64,000 nucleotides of DNA from Sordaria brevicollis (Eukaryota; Ascomycota; Sordariomycetes; Sordariales; Sordariaceae): assembly GCA_033439795.1 (NCBI GenBank), contig JAUTDP010000016.1, positions 124,001-188,000 of the forward strand, in the 5' to 3' direction. Made by a program: the position numbers and the translations under genes. Positions within the stretch are counted from its first letter, which is position 1; each line of letters begins with the position of its first letter. The notes under the pieces were generated by a model that was not told the DNA's origin, did no database searches, and saw nothing but the letters and a program-made list of their open reading frames with translations. Shown here piece after piece: positions 1-10,149 of this stretch.

Positions 1-257
1 ACTGCCCCCCTGTCATTTTTCCATTCCAGCGACCTTCCGTCTTATCGTCCACTCTACTTCGAACTTCCATCGTGACCTGAGAACCTCCAAAATGCATCAC
101 CTATCTCTAGCCCATTTCACCAACCTACCCTACTACTAGACCTATCACCGACCAACATACCATGTCACTTCTCTAGTTGAGATTCCTGCTCAGATTTGGA
201 ACCCTTCCGTTCAAGATTGGGCTCAAGGTGTTTACCGCGTTCCTCGTCGTGCGGTCG

Positions 258-1892
258 ATGATCAAAGCCATGGCGGCCAACTTCCGCGACCTGACGCTGT
301 ACCTGGTGGTGCTGATAATCGTCAGCACCCTCGGTCCTCTTCAGTTTGGCTTCCATTTGGTATGTTCCCCGTGCTGTCGTGTCTAATATATCTACTAACA
401 TCATTTCCAGGCCGAGTTGAACGCCCCCGAAGATGTCATCACCTGCCGCAAAACCTCCATTTCCTCGACCATCTCCAACCTGCTCGCCTACGTCAAGAAC
501 TCGTCCGACGATGTCGACTGCATTCCCATGACCCGTCCCGAATTCGCCACCGTCTCGGCCATCTTCACCATCGGCGGTCTCTTCGGTGCCCTTATCGCCG
601 GCCCTTTCACCTCTGCCCGAGGTCGCTGGCTGTCCATGCAGTTGACAGCTGCTTTCTACATTGTCGGCTCTCTCGTTGAGACCCTCTCGCACTCCGTCCC
701 CGTGCTCTCGGCCGGCCGTTTCCTCACGGGTGTTGGGGCCGGCGCCAGCACGGTCATCGTCCCCCTCTACATCAGCGAAATCGCCCCGCCCGCCCAGAGA
801 GGGTTATTCGGTGCTTTCACCCAGATCAGCATCAACCTCGGCATCCTGATCTCGCAAACCCTAGGATACTTCCTGAGCCACGACTCAGCCTGGAGATGGA
901 TTCTAGGGTCCGGAGTGGTGGTAGCCGCTGCCCAAGGATTCGGTCTGCTATTGGCGCCCGAGAGCCCCAAGTGGACAGCGAGCGCTAAGGGCGACGTGAC
1001 GCAAGCGAGGAGGACACTCCAGCGCATTCGAGGAAAGAACGCTAACATCGACGAGGAAGTCGAATCCTGGGGCCAAGGAAGCGGGAGACCTGCTAGCGAA
1101 GAGGAATCCTTGCTTCACGGCGTCGAAGACCGCATGGAGGGTTTATTGCGCAGAGACACCTCTCGCTCCAACTCGCCATCACCTTCCACCACGTCTTCCC
1201 GTCCTCATGCCCACAAGGCCAACAAACCCCATCTCGGCTTCGTCCAGGTTCTCAAGGACGCCAACACCCGCCCCGCCATTATCGCCGTGGTGGGCATCAT
1301 GTTCGCCCAGCAGCTGTGCGGCATCAACTCCATCATTATGTACAGCGTCTCGCTCTTCCGCGACTTGCTTCCTCCTTCCTTTTCCTCGGGCCTCCTCACC
1401 ATTTGCATCTCCATCATCAACCTAGGCACTACTACTGCCTGCTCGCCCCTTCCCGACAAGTTCGGCCGCAAGGCCTGTCTGCTGGCTTCTACCATCGGCC
1501 AGGGTGTGTCGTCTCTGGTCCTCGCTTTGTCCATCATGTTTGGCGTCCAGATCCTGTCCGCCATCGCCGCCTTGTTTTTCGTGGCTTTCTTTGCTGTCGG
1601 ATTGGGCCCGGTGCCGTTTATCCTTGCCAGCGAATTGGTCGGGGAAGAAGCGGTGGGTGCCACGCAGAGTTGGGCGTTGGGGGCCAGTTATATCGCTACT
1701 TTCTTGGTGGCATTTGGGTTCCCTGTGGTGAATGAGGCGCTGAATAAGGCGTTTGGAGGGGCCGGGTGGGTTTATTTTATTTTTGCGGGCATGGCGGCGG
1801 TCTGGGCGTTGTTTATTACGAGGGTGGTGCCGGAGACGAAGGGCAAGAAGAGCGTGGATGAGGTTTGGGGACGGACTAGGCGTGTGGATTGA
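258..1892 (+). CDS. MFS sugar-porter family transporter
   Basis: Predicted hexose/sugar transporter of the major facilitator superfamily, an integral membrane protein. Two exons are inferred: 258-359 and 411-1892. The intron has a GTATGT donor, a CTAAC branch site and a CAG acceptor, and joins HL to AELNAPE in frame, giving 527 aa, the usual family length. The ATG at 258 is the first in-frame start after a stop at 174; ATG 270 is an alternative. Family marks seen: a GRW loop near residue 105, the GRFLTGVGAGASTVIVPLYISEIAP-type signature starting near 136 (second sugar-transport signature), PESPKW at 217-222, QQLCGIN at 334-340, DKFGRK, and a C-terminal PETKGK. The central loop is Ser-rich. 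The N-terminal GPLQFGFHLAELNAPE resembles the yeast Vps73/YBR241C group more than classical Hxt proteins (inference). Substrate cannot be read from sequence. It converges on the next gene. Confidence 0.9.
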
Positions 1893-2134
1893 GTGGAGGG
1901 TTGGTGATGATGTGTTTGCGTGGAGTTTTTTTTGGAGGGTATGGTTTTGAACATTGATGTGGGTATTTATAGTATTGGTTGTGTAACTGATTTTGTTATT
2001 CCCTTTTCGTCTTTTGAGGACATGGTGTCGATAAGTGCAGGCCCTAGTTGAATCGCGGGTTCATTCTTCCATATACTCCCTCTTCTGTGAGAAACCTTTA
2101 GGAAACCAACGCTGTCAATGCTATCAAACTTTTT

Positions 2135-2209
2135 ACCTTCCCTTCCCACCCTACCCTTCCCTTCCCACCCTACCCTTTCCTTCCCATCCTCCCTCCCCCT
2201 TCCCCTCCA
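2135..2209. repeat. Pyrimidine-rich (CCTTCCCACCCTAC) short repeats
   Basis: A C/T-only style tract in which a CCTTCCCTTCCCACCCTACC block occurs twice, 20 bp apart. It lies between the convergent stop codons at 1,892 and 2,217, probably within 3' untranslated sequence. The rest of 1,893-2,216 shows no gene. Confidence 0.6.
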
Positions 2210-2216
2210 CAACCAC

Positions 2217-3074
2217 CTACTGACTAAACATCCTCCTCCACCTAACCATCTCCCCCAACAACCCCACCCCCGCCCTAACCCCATCAACAACCATCACTTT
2301 TCGTCCTCTCTCCTCTCCATACTCCTCCACCGCCACCCGCCTAATAATCTCCTCCAACCCAGCCATGCCCGCGCACCCCATGACTACACACTCCACATCC
2401 CCCCTTTTCAACAACCGTCTCGTCGCCTCGGCTAGCTTGGCGTCGATTACTGACTGGGGGATGTCACCGTGGAAGTCACCGGCGTTTAGGCCGGTGGTTT
2501 CGACGCCGGCGAATTTCTCGTTTTGGCTGGGTTGGGACTGCCCGAGGAAATCTTTGACGCCTGACGTGAGGTGGGATTCCCAGAACTTGCCGGTGGTTAC
2601 GATGCCCCATTTGCGAGAAGGGGAGGTGAGAAGGGACAATGAGGTGAGGAGGGAGGACTCAAAGATTCCCGTGACGGATAGTGAGGAGGTTAAATTGGAG
2701 GAGGCGTATTCGGTGAGTTTGGTGACTAAGGGGTGGATGGAGAAGCAGCAGACTAGCACGGCGTCGTGATTTTGCAGGAGGGAGGAAGAAGAGGAGCCAA
2801 GGTCGTTGAGAACGACGGAGGCGGAGAGTTGCACGTCGGCACCGTCGTTTATCGAAGCGGGTGAGGAGGAGGGGGCGGTGTAGTAGGTTAGGGTTATGTT
2901 CTGGGGGGGGAGATTAGTGAGGTGGACTAGAGCTGGGAGAGGGCAAGGGACAGAGGAGAGACATACGTCAGGCAGGTTCAACGTGGAAATGGACTTTTGC
3001 ATGCCCTCGGTCATGGACGCGGAGGAGTTGGGGTTGAGGATTAGGATTTTGATTTCGTCGGGGGAGGCGCTCAT
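2217..3074 (-). CDS. Asp/Glu/hydantoin racemase family protein (Dcg1-like)
   Basis: Cytosolic-type racemase-fold protein, like yeast Dcg1 and bacterial hydantoin racemases. Exons inferred on the minus strand: 3074-2967 and 2900-2217. The 66-nt intron (GTATGT donor, CAG acceptor) is a multiple of three with no stop, so the frame stays open through it; removing it joins NLPD to NITLTYYTAP, as expected for the family. The product is 263 aa. Start at 3,074 was chosen for its strong context (CACCATGAG); an upstream in-frame extension to 3,194 is low-complexity Pro/Ser. Family marks: N-terminal ILNPNSS, a DAVLVCCFS strand and VVMGCAGMAGLEE, the two Cys-bearing segments expected for the two-cysteine active site. 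Yeast DCG1 sits with allantoin-degradation genes; no such genes are seen here, so the substrate is open. Confidence 0.85.
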   Translation of the reverse strand: MSASPDEIKILILNPNSSASMTEGMQKSISTLNLPDVCLSSVPCPLPALVHLTNLPPQNITLTYYTAPSSSPASINDGADVQLSASVVLNDLGSSSSSLLQNHDAVLVCCFSIHPLVTKLTEYASSNLTSSLSVTGIFESSLLTSLSLLTSPSRKWGIVTTGKFWESHLTSGVKDFLGQSQPSQNEKFAGVETTGLNAGDFHGDIPQSVIDAKLAEATRRLLKRGDVECVVMGCAGMAGLEEIIRRVAVEEYGEERGRKVMVVDGVRAGVGLLGEMVRWRRMFSQ

Positions 3075-3786
3075 GGTGACGGGTGGTGGTGATGGCTGAG
3101 GTGGGTGAGGTGGGTGAGAGGAGTAAGTGAGCTGGATCGAGAGTTCGTCAGAGGCGGAGATGGTGAGGTTTGAGGTGGTGGTGGGTGGTGGCATGGGATC
3201 GGAGCTTGAACTTCGTGATACGAAGAGAAGAGAAAAAAAAAAGAAGACGCAATATCAAACACAAACAAACGATCTCATCTGATATCTCGTCAACGTCAAG
3301 GAAGAGGCATGTTACAAGTGCGAGTCCAATGCGGGGTATCACGTGGGTACCCTCATCACATCCTTGCCCAGAGTCCCAGACTCAAAAAATGCCAAGACCG
3401 CGCCTGTCATCGGCCGCGCCGCCCTGTTCCACTCTGGAACTTGAAGCTTGGCAGTTAGCGAATGACCCCACACTTGACCCCCGCTAGGCTACAGCTGGAC
3501 TCCAGCTAAATTACGCCGCCGTACCTTCCTAGACCGCCGCAGTTCCACACTCCCGCCCGCTACCGTAACCCGGACAGGACAGGGCAGTGCCATCTGCTAG
3601 CAACGAACCAAGCACCGCGACCGACCGACTGACGGGACCCGACCGTGACCGATTGACAGCCAGCCAGCCTTCCGACTGTTTACTCAAGCTCCGATTGTAC
3701 TCGAATACTTGGAACCCGACGAAGCTATTCCCATCCACTCCTCCCCGATTGAGTGTTGCCGACACACACCAGATAGCTAGCCCAGC
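3075..3786. promoter_or_regulatory. Shared upstream region between divergent racemase-like gene and arp2
   Basis: 712 bp separate the two divergent start codons. No credible ORF is present. Short AAAAAAAAAAGAAGA and GACCGACCGACTGACGG stretches are seen, but no motif that I can assign to a factor. Confidence 0.5.
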
Positions 3787-5261
3787 ATGGCCAACACCGA
3801 CGCTCCCATTGGTACGTCAGCAGCGATGAAGAGAGAACCCCCTTATTGAGGTCACGCAATACCTTGACGACCACCACCACCACCCATCCACAGCTCCCTA
3901 CCTACCTATCTACCTACCTACCTACGCTGTCACCGTCGTCACCATGGCTACCGTCGTCGTCGGGTGCCGTCTTCAATCACTACCAAATCCATAGCGCAAC
4001 ACCCAGCTAACACACCTCCTCTACCGTCATACAGTCCTCGATGGCGGCACCGGCTTCCTCAAAGTCGGCTACGCCGCCCAAAACTTCCCCGAATTCCAAT
4101 ACCCCTCCATAGTCGGCCGTCCCATCCTGCGCGCCGAAGAAGCCAAGTCGCTCTCGGACCTGTCCCCGGATGTCGTCATCAAGGATATCATGTGCGGCGA
4201 CGAGGCCGCGGCGGCGCGCACCATGCTCCAGATCAGCTACCCGATGGAGAACGGCATCGTCAAGAAGTGGGACGACATGCAGCACCTGTGGGATTACACG
4301 TTTTTCGAGAAGATGAAGGTTGATCCTAGGGGACGCAAGATCCTGTTGACGGAGCCGCCCCTCAACCCGCTCAAGAACAGGGAGCAGATGACGGAGGTCA
4401 TGTTTGAGCGGTATGGGTTTGGCGGGGTGTATGTGGCTATTCAGGCTGTGCTGGCGTTGTATGCTCAGGGTATGTTTATGTCACTGTTTGGTTTACAGTT
4501 TGGGGGCAGGCAGCTAACAGACAACAACAGGTCTCTCCTCGGGTGTCGTCGTCGACTCGGGCGACGGTGTCACGCACATTGTGCCCGTCTACGAATCCGT
4601 CGTGCTCAACCACCTCACCCGCCGCCTCGACGTGGCCGGCCGCGACGTCACGCGCAACCTGATCGCCCTCCTCCTCCGCCGCGGCTACGCCCTCAACAGA
4701 ACCGCCGACTTCGAGACGGTCCGCCAGATCAAGGAAAAGCTCTGCTACGTCTCGTACGACCTCGAGCTCGACAAGCGCCTGTCCGAAGACACCACCGTCC
4801 TGGTCGAGAGCTACACCCTGCCCGACGGCCGCGTCATCCGCGTCGGCTCCGAGCGCTTCGAGGCCCCCGAGTGCTTGTTCCAGCCGCACCTTGTCGATTG
4901 CGACCAGCCCGGCATCGCCGAGTTCTTGTTCAACACCATCCAGGCCGCCGACGTCGACGTGCGCTCGTCGCTCTTCAAGGCCATTGTCCTGTCGGGCGGT
5001 TCGAGCATGTACCCTGGCTTGCCAAGCAGATTGGAGAAGGAGCTCAAGCAGCTGTGGTTGACGCGCGTTTTGGGCGGCAACCCGGAGAGGCTGAGCAAGT
5101 TCAAGGTCAGGATCGAGGACCCGCCTAGAAGAAGACACATGGTTTTCCTGGGTGGTGCGGTGCTGGCGAATATCATGGCGGATAAGGAGAGCATGTGGAT
5201 CACGAAGCAGGAGTGGGAAGAGCAGGGCCCGAGGGTGTTGGAGAAGCTTGGTCCTAGGTAA
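3787..5261 (+). CDS. arp2: Actin-related protein 2 (Arp2/3 complex)
   Basis: Arp2 is one of the two actin-like subunits of the Arp2/3 complex, which nucleates branched actin filaments at the cell cortex and endocytic sites. Three exons inferred: 3787-3811, 4035-4469 and 4531-5261, total 396 aa, close to the ~390 aa of other Arp2 proteins. Intron 1 (223 nt; GTACGT/ACAG) contains a CTAC repeat around 3,897-3,925; intron 2 is 61 nt (GTATGT/CAG). The translation gives [14 protein letters not shown] (phosphate loop 1), [38 protein letters not shown] (phosphate loop 2), [41 protein letters not shown] and [19 protein letters not shown], all diagnostic of Arp2. An AATAAA lies at 5,354-5,359, ~95 bp after the stop. 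Housekeeping gene with no oddity. Confidence 0.97.
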
Positions 5262-5926
5262 GACTCTCCCGAGGGGGGTAGGAAGGCTGTTTAGACAACT
5301 ACGTATAATAGCAGGCGATGATGATTCATATAATGTTTTCCAGTTGGTAGGGTAAATAAAGGATAATGCGAGAGTTTTGTTAGGAGTTTGAGGGTAGAGG
5401 ATAATGGCATTGTGAGGACTTTCTTACTGGAATGCGTCAAAGAAGATGCCACACCACATCGGCGTCAACATCAAGGCACGGCCCGGACAAGGAAGCACCG
5501 GGAGGACGGGATGGTGACCGAGCAACCCCACTTTTTACCACCGATACGGCACGCTAAGACCGGTCCCAATACTGTGGCTTCCCGGTGCCCTACACTAACA
5601 AAAGCAAACATCATCAGTTATCTGCTAGCCTGACATGTCGCTCTTGACGAAAAGGGAAATCAATGTTCATGTTTCCTTTTGTGTATCACGTTGTTTTTGT
5701 CTCCTACCCAACTGCATTCTTCTGTTAAACCCTTTTCAAAACAACCAACTTTTGAATTTTCCATCTTGATCGAAGTATATAGACTTCTCGCCTTACTTCT
5801 ACGTTCCAGCTACCGTCAAGGCTAACACCCGCCTCGGACTCCGCTCCTCGATTCCACTCCGAATCCCGTCTCACAGTGCCTCCTTCCCCCGGGCCCGTGC
5901 AGATCTCGGGTACGGGCTCATATGAC
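5262..5926. other. Intergenic region, arp2 3' end to ssn3 5' leader
   Basis: 665 bp without a supportable gene. The first ~100 bp are arp2 3' UTR (AATAAA at 5,354). The remainder is probably promoter and leader of the kinase gene; pyrimidine-rich stretches near 5,695-5,770 are typical of fungal leaders. Confidence 0.5.
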
Positions 5927-6175
5927 ATGCCTCCGAAACTGAAATGTGAGTCTCCAACATATCATCTGATTTTCCTCAAACAAACCACATCATCTTGCCT
6001 GTTGAATTTCAGCTTCTCCAAGACCCATCTTCTTATACCCCGTTTAATTATCATTTTCCTCTTCTTCAACATCGCCAGAGCATCTTTGTACACAGGACAG
6101 ACGGGCGGTGACTGCCCAACCTCCAGTCTCTCACCTCCATCTTCACTACCACATCACCACATTCATATCTCTACC

Positions 6176-7920
6176 ATGTATAACAGAGCAAGAAACCAAA
6201 AAGCAGAAACCAGCTACCGCGGGTGTCAGTATCACCTTTCCCTCACATTTCATTTCCCATTCAGTCAAGACCAGTCACTAACCACGCCTCAGACCCATCA
6301 GACCAGCGTAACAACGCCGGTCCTCTCAACTACCAAACCAAAGTCCGCATCACCGACCGCTACAAGGTCATCGGCTTCATCTCCTCAGGAACCTATGGCC
6401 GCGTCTACAAAGCCACGGGCCGACAAGGCCAAACCGGCGAATTCGCCATCAAGAAATTCAAGCCCGACAAGGAGGGAGAGGCAGTGGTCAATTACACGGG
6501 CATCTCCCAGTCCGCCGTGCGCGAGATGGCCCTATGTTCCGAACTACGGAACCACGCCAACGTAATTCGACTGATCGAGATTATTCTCGAGGACAAGTGC
6601 ATCTTCATGGTCTTTGAGTACGCCGAGCACGATTTGCTACAGATCATCCACCACCATACGCAAACGCCACGACACCCGATAGCACCGGGGACCATCAAGT
6701 CGATTATGTACCAGCTGTTGCAAGGGGTGCAGTACTTACATACCAACTGGGTATTACACCGCGATCTGAAGCCGGCCAACATCATGGTGACTTCCTCGGG
6801 CGAAGTCAAGATTGGTGATCTCGGTCTGGCAAGAATCTTCAAACAGCCCATGCACAGTCTCTACATGGGCGACAAAGTGGTAGTAACGATCTGGTACCGC
6901 GCCCCCGAACTCCTGCTCGGATCAAAACACTACACCACCGCCATCGACCTCTGGGCCGTCGGCTGCATCTTCGCGGAACTACTAAGTCTTCGACCAATCT
7001 TCAAGGGTGAGGAAGCCAAGATGGATTCGAAAAAGACTGTCCCGTTCCAAAAACACCAAATGCAAAAAATTGTCGACGTCATGGGCCTTCCCACCCGCGA
7101 CCGCTGGCCACTTCTCGCCAGTATGCCAGAGTACAACCAACTCTCAACCCTCCAACCCCCTTTACTCTCAACCCCCTCCCACAGCAACAGCAGCCACCAC
7201 CCCTACGGCTCCCACCGCTCCCAGCAACAACAACAAGCTTCCGCGCACCAAAACCCCCACGGCAACCTCCAAAAATGGTACCACCAAACCACCGTCTCCA
7301 CCCCGCTCACCTCTTTAGGAGCAGAAGGCTACCGCCTCCTCGCCTCCCTCCTCGAATACGACCCCGAGAAACGTCTCACCGCCGCCGACGCTTTAGTCCA
7401 CCCCTTCTTCACATCCCCCACCTCCACCCCCTTATCCTCTCTAAACCCCAACGGCTCCGTATCCTCCCACCACCCTTCGCAAAGTCAACAAGGAGGTTCC
7501 GGCGCCGCCGCCGTCAACTGGAGTCCCACGAACTGCTTCGAGGGTCTCAAAAACGAGAGTTATCCGTGTAGGAGGGTTAGTCAGGATGATAACGATATTG
7601 GGTTTGGGACGTCGAATGGGAATAATAACAGTGGGTCGAGGGTCAACACGGCGGCGGCGGGGACGGGGACGGGGTTGGTGATGGGGCAGAGTCAGAGTCA
7701 GGTGGCGGCTTTGGGGGGGAGTTTGGGTGTTGGTGGGGGGGTTGGGGGGCAGACACAGCAGATGGGTGGTCAGGGAGGGATGGGTGGTCAAGGGGGGATG
7801 GGACAGATGGGAGGAGGAGGAGGGATGGCGGTGGCGGGTATGAAGAGGATGCAGGATGCTGTTGGCGGTCAACAACAGAATCCTAATAAGAGGATGAAGG
7901 GGGCACAGGGACAGGGATAA
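6176..7920 (+). CDS. ssn3: Cyclin-dependent kinase 8 / Ssn3 (Srb10), Mediator kinase
   Basis: Catalytic subunit of the Mediator CDK8 module; with cyclin C it phosphorylates RNA polymerase II and transcription factors in the nucleus. The kinase domain (about 6,340-7,420) is clear: Gly loop ISSGTYGRV, catalytic AIKKF, the cyclin-binding helix SQSAVREMA (PSTAIRE equivalent), HRDLKPANI near 6,757, DLGLAR at 6,817 (DLG as in yeast Srb10 rather than DFG) and [11 protein letters not shown] Ser/Gln/Gly-rich tail follows. The 5' end is unresolved: the kinase frame has no ATG before the domain, so at least one 5' intron is needed. ATG 6,176 (MYNRARN, context CTACCATG) spliced over ~6,223-6,269 works, with an AAG acceptor; ATG 5,927 (MPPKLK, GTGAGT donor at 5,946) spliced to an acceptor near 6,292 is an alternative. 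The stop is the TAA at 7,918. Confidence 0.93.
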
Positions 7921-8325
7921 GGAGGTTATGATTCCTAGTGGAATTGGTTTGAACCGATATTGTTTGAGGAGGAGGGGGGTGGATGTGGATATGGATATGG
8001 ACAGCAGCAGCAGCAGGGTCTATCTTTTCCTGGACAGAATGTATCTTTTGGTCATGCACATGGTCAGGGAATACTTGGCCAGAGCCAGAGTCAGAGTCAG
8101 GATCCGACACAGATTGGGGGAAATGTATATGGATATGGACATGATGGACATGGTCTGGACCCGACACGGTTTGATGGACGTGGACAGCGGGGACAGCAGG
8201 GACAACAGCCGGGTCAAGGAGGACAACAAGGGCAAGGAGGACAGCAGGGACAACGAGGGCAAGGAGGACAGCAGGGACAACAAGGACAAGGAGGACAGCA
8301 GCAGAAGAAGCAACAGCAGAAGTAA
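7921..8325 (+). other. In-frame Gly/Gln-rich open stretch downstream of ssn3
   Basis: After the ssn3 stop (TAA 7,918) and a second in-frame stop (TAG at 7,936) the same frame stays open for over 120 codons to 8,325, with GYGYGQQQQQ, GQSQSQSQD and many GGQQGQ repeats that mirror the composition of the kinase tail (GQSQSQ, GGQGGM). No ATG begins it. It may be an ancestral C-terminal extension lost to stop codons, or be reached by splicing or readthrough; it may also simply be repeat-rich 3' UTR. Confidence 0.4.
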
Positions 8326-9061
8326 CAAGAGGCCTGGCATAAAGCGAAGTTTCAATGGCAAAGTTGAAAGAGAGATCCCCGCGTGTATCAGCCTATTTGG
8401 ACTGGATTCGTTGGACCCGCAAGAATCGCAAGTAACTGGAATGGAATTTGATCCTATACAGACACGCGTTAGTTACATGGCCGGAGTGCTCCCAGCGTAG
8501 TATACATGTATTCAGGAGAAGCTAGCATCGATATTAAGCAAACTAATAACCATTACCTAAGCGACAAGACATGATTAGTCTAGTTTTATATCCCTCTCTC
8601 TTTTTCCGAAACTTCCAACTTTTCTTTCCCGTTTATCGATGATATATCCACTCCCTCCCCTCCCCTCGGTCTGGTGCGCTTCAACCCCCATTACCCTCAT
8701 GAGTGGGACTTGACAAGATAAGACAAGACAAAATTTCAGTGACCCCTAAACCCTCCATCCTTTGCTCTTTCGTTGGAAAATTTGGGCATATGATTTTGAG
8801 TTTCTGAAATCTATTCCCTATTAACACTTCTCCATTTTTGTCCGCGCTTGGGGAGTTTGGGATGTCTTATTTAAATTACCACATACCGATCCAATCTCCG
8901 TATGTCTGATATGTGTTGCTGCGAAAGGTATAGGTGTATTGTTTTGCGGTTGACACCTTCTTTTGTAGCTTGGAGGTAGCTTATCTAGGTACCTAATAGA
9001 TACGTAAACGGAAGGTCCTCCGTCCCAGTTTGGTATGATACCTTGATAGGTCGCTTCTTAT

Positions 9062-9140
9062 TAAGTGTTACTTGTCAAGTGTCTCTTGCTAAGTGTCCTT
9101 TACCAAGTGTCTCTTGTCGAGTGTCTCTTACCAAGTATCC
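9062..9140. repeat. 14-bp minisatellite, ~5.6 copies
   Basis: Tandem units of the form YAAGTGTCTCTTRY follow each other at exact 14-bp spacing, for example 9,076, 9,090, 9,104, 9,118 and 9,132, with a few transitions between units. Confidence 0.8.
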
Positions 9141-9521
9141 CCCCTTTATCACCATAAAAGAGAGCCGAGATAGCAACCCACCCACCTACCAGTAAGTAGG
9201 TACTCAGTAGTCCTGATAGTGTAGACAATGTCGCTTTATGAACAGGAACAGTTGCTGGGAGTTGGTCATGATCCCCCAGCAGCAGTAACTTCAAAAGATC
9301 CCACCTTAGACAGCAGCATAGTCTATACCCTATTGAGTCCAGGATCTAGGTACGTACCTAATCCATATCTGTAACCTGGATCCTTCAGAACTGGCGTAGT
9401 CAGCAGTCAACAATTAATAACATATTAAATAGCTAGGCGAGCATACAGATCTTCACCCCGACCATATAGCATATACTACACAAAGCCACCGATAGAATTT
9501 CATCACCCTACCAGTAGCCTA

Positions 9522-9569
9522 GGCACTGGATGGGGCACTGGATGGGGCACCGGATGGGGAACCGGATGG
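9522..9569. repeat. 12-bp minisatellite, 4 copies
   Basis: Four tandem 12-bp units, GGCACTGGATGG twice, then GGCACCGGATGG and GGAACCGGATGG. Confidence 0.8.
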
Positions 9570-10149
9570 GCGGAATCCGGAATAGGACGAGCCGACGAGG
9601 GCTCACACGATTCATACTACAAGACGGAGCGGAGGCCAGGATGCCAGTACGTGACGAGAGCTTCACGCGGTTGTGGAACAAGATAAGATGATGGAAATAC
9701 CCAGGGGCATGTATTTGATGATGCTAAGTCTAAGAAGTGGAAGAGAGGACTTGAGTCCTCTGCCTGGACTCGAAAGCTATATATGGGAGTCGTGCCAGGC
9801 ATGGACTTGCCGTGCTAGATTTGATATGTCAAGTTCCTGGCAGGGACTCCTTCTGGGACCAGCTCAACGGGTCCCCAGCACTTGAGTTTATTTTGCGTTT
9901 GGTGGGTAGAGGACTGTGGATAACAAGTAGCATCTACTTACCATAGCGGGAAAATCCCCAGGAGTACAAACAGTGACATAGGTTTCAAGCCTTATCAAAT
10001 TGATAAGCCTTGATGTCAAACCAAGCGCTATTAAAATAACAAGCCTTATTAACTGAGGAAAACTTCTAATTGGTCCAAATTTCATATCAAATTAAGCGCT
10101 ATAGCTATATACTAGAAATCCAAATTACAACAATCACTTACAGCGCACA

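Larger units (their letters stand above)
8326..9955. other. Gene-free spacer bordering the AT-rich island
   Basis: No supportable coding region on either strand. The short open frames here either lack ATG starts or have no family resemblance. It holds two minisatellites (listed separately) and increasingly AT-rich sequence towards 9,960. Confidence 0.5.

Noticed and set aside
4476..5138. 220-codon minus-strand ORF opposite arp2
   Set aside because: Antisense shadow of a highly conserved gene with GC-biased third positions.
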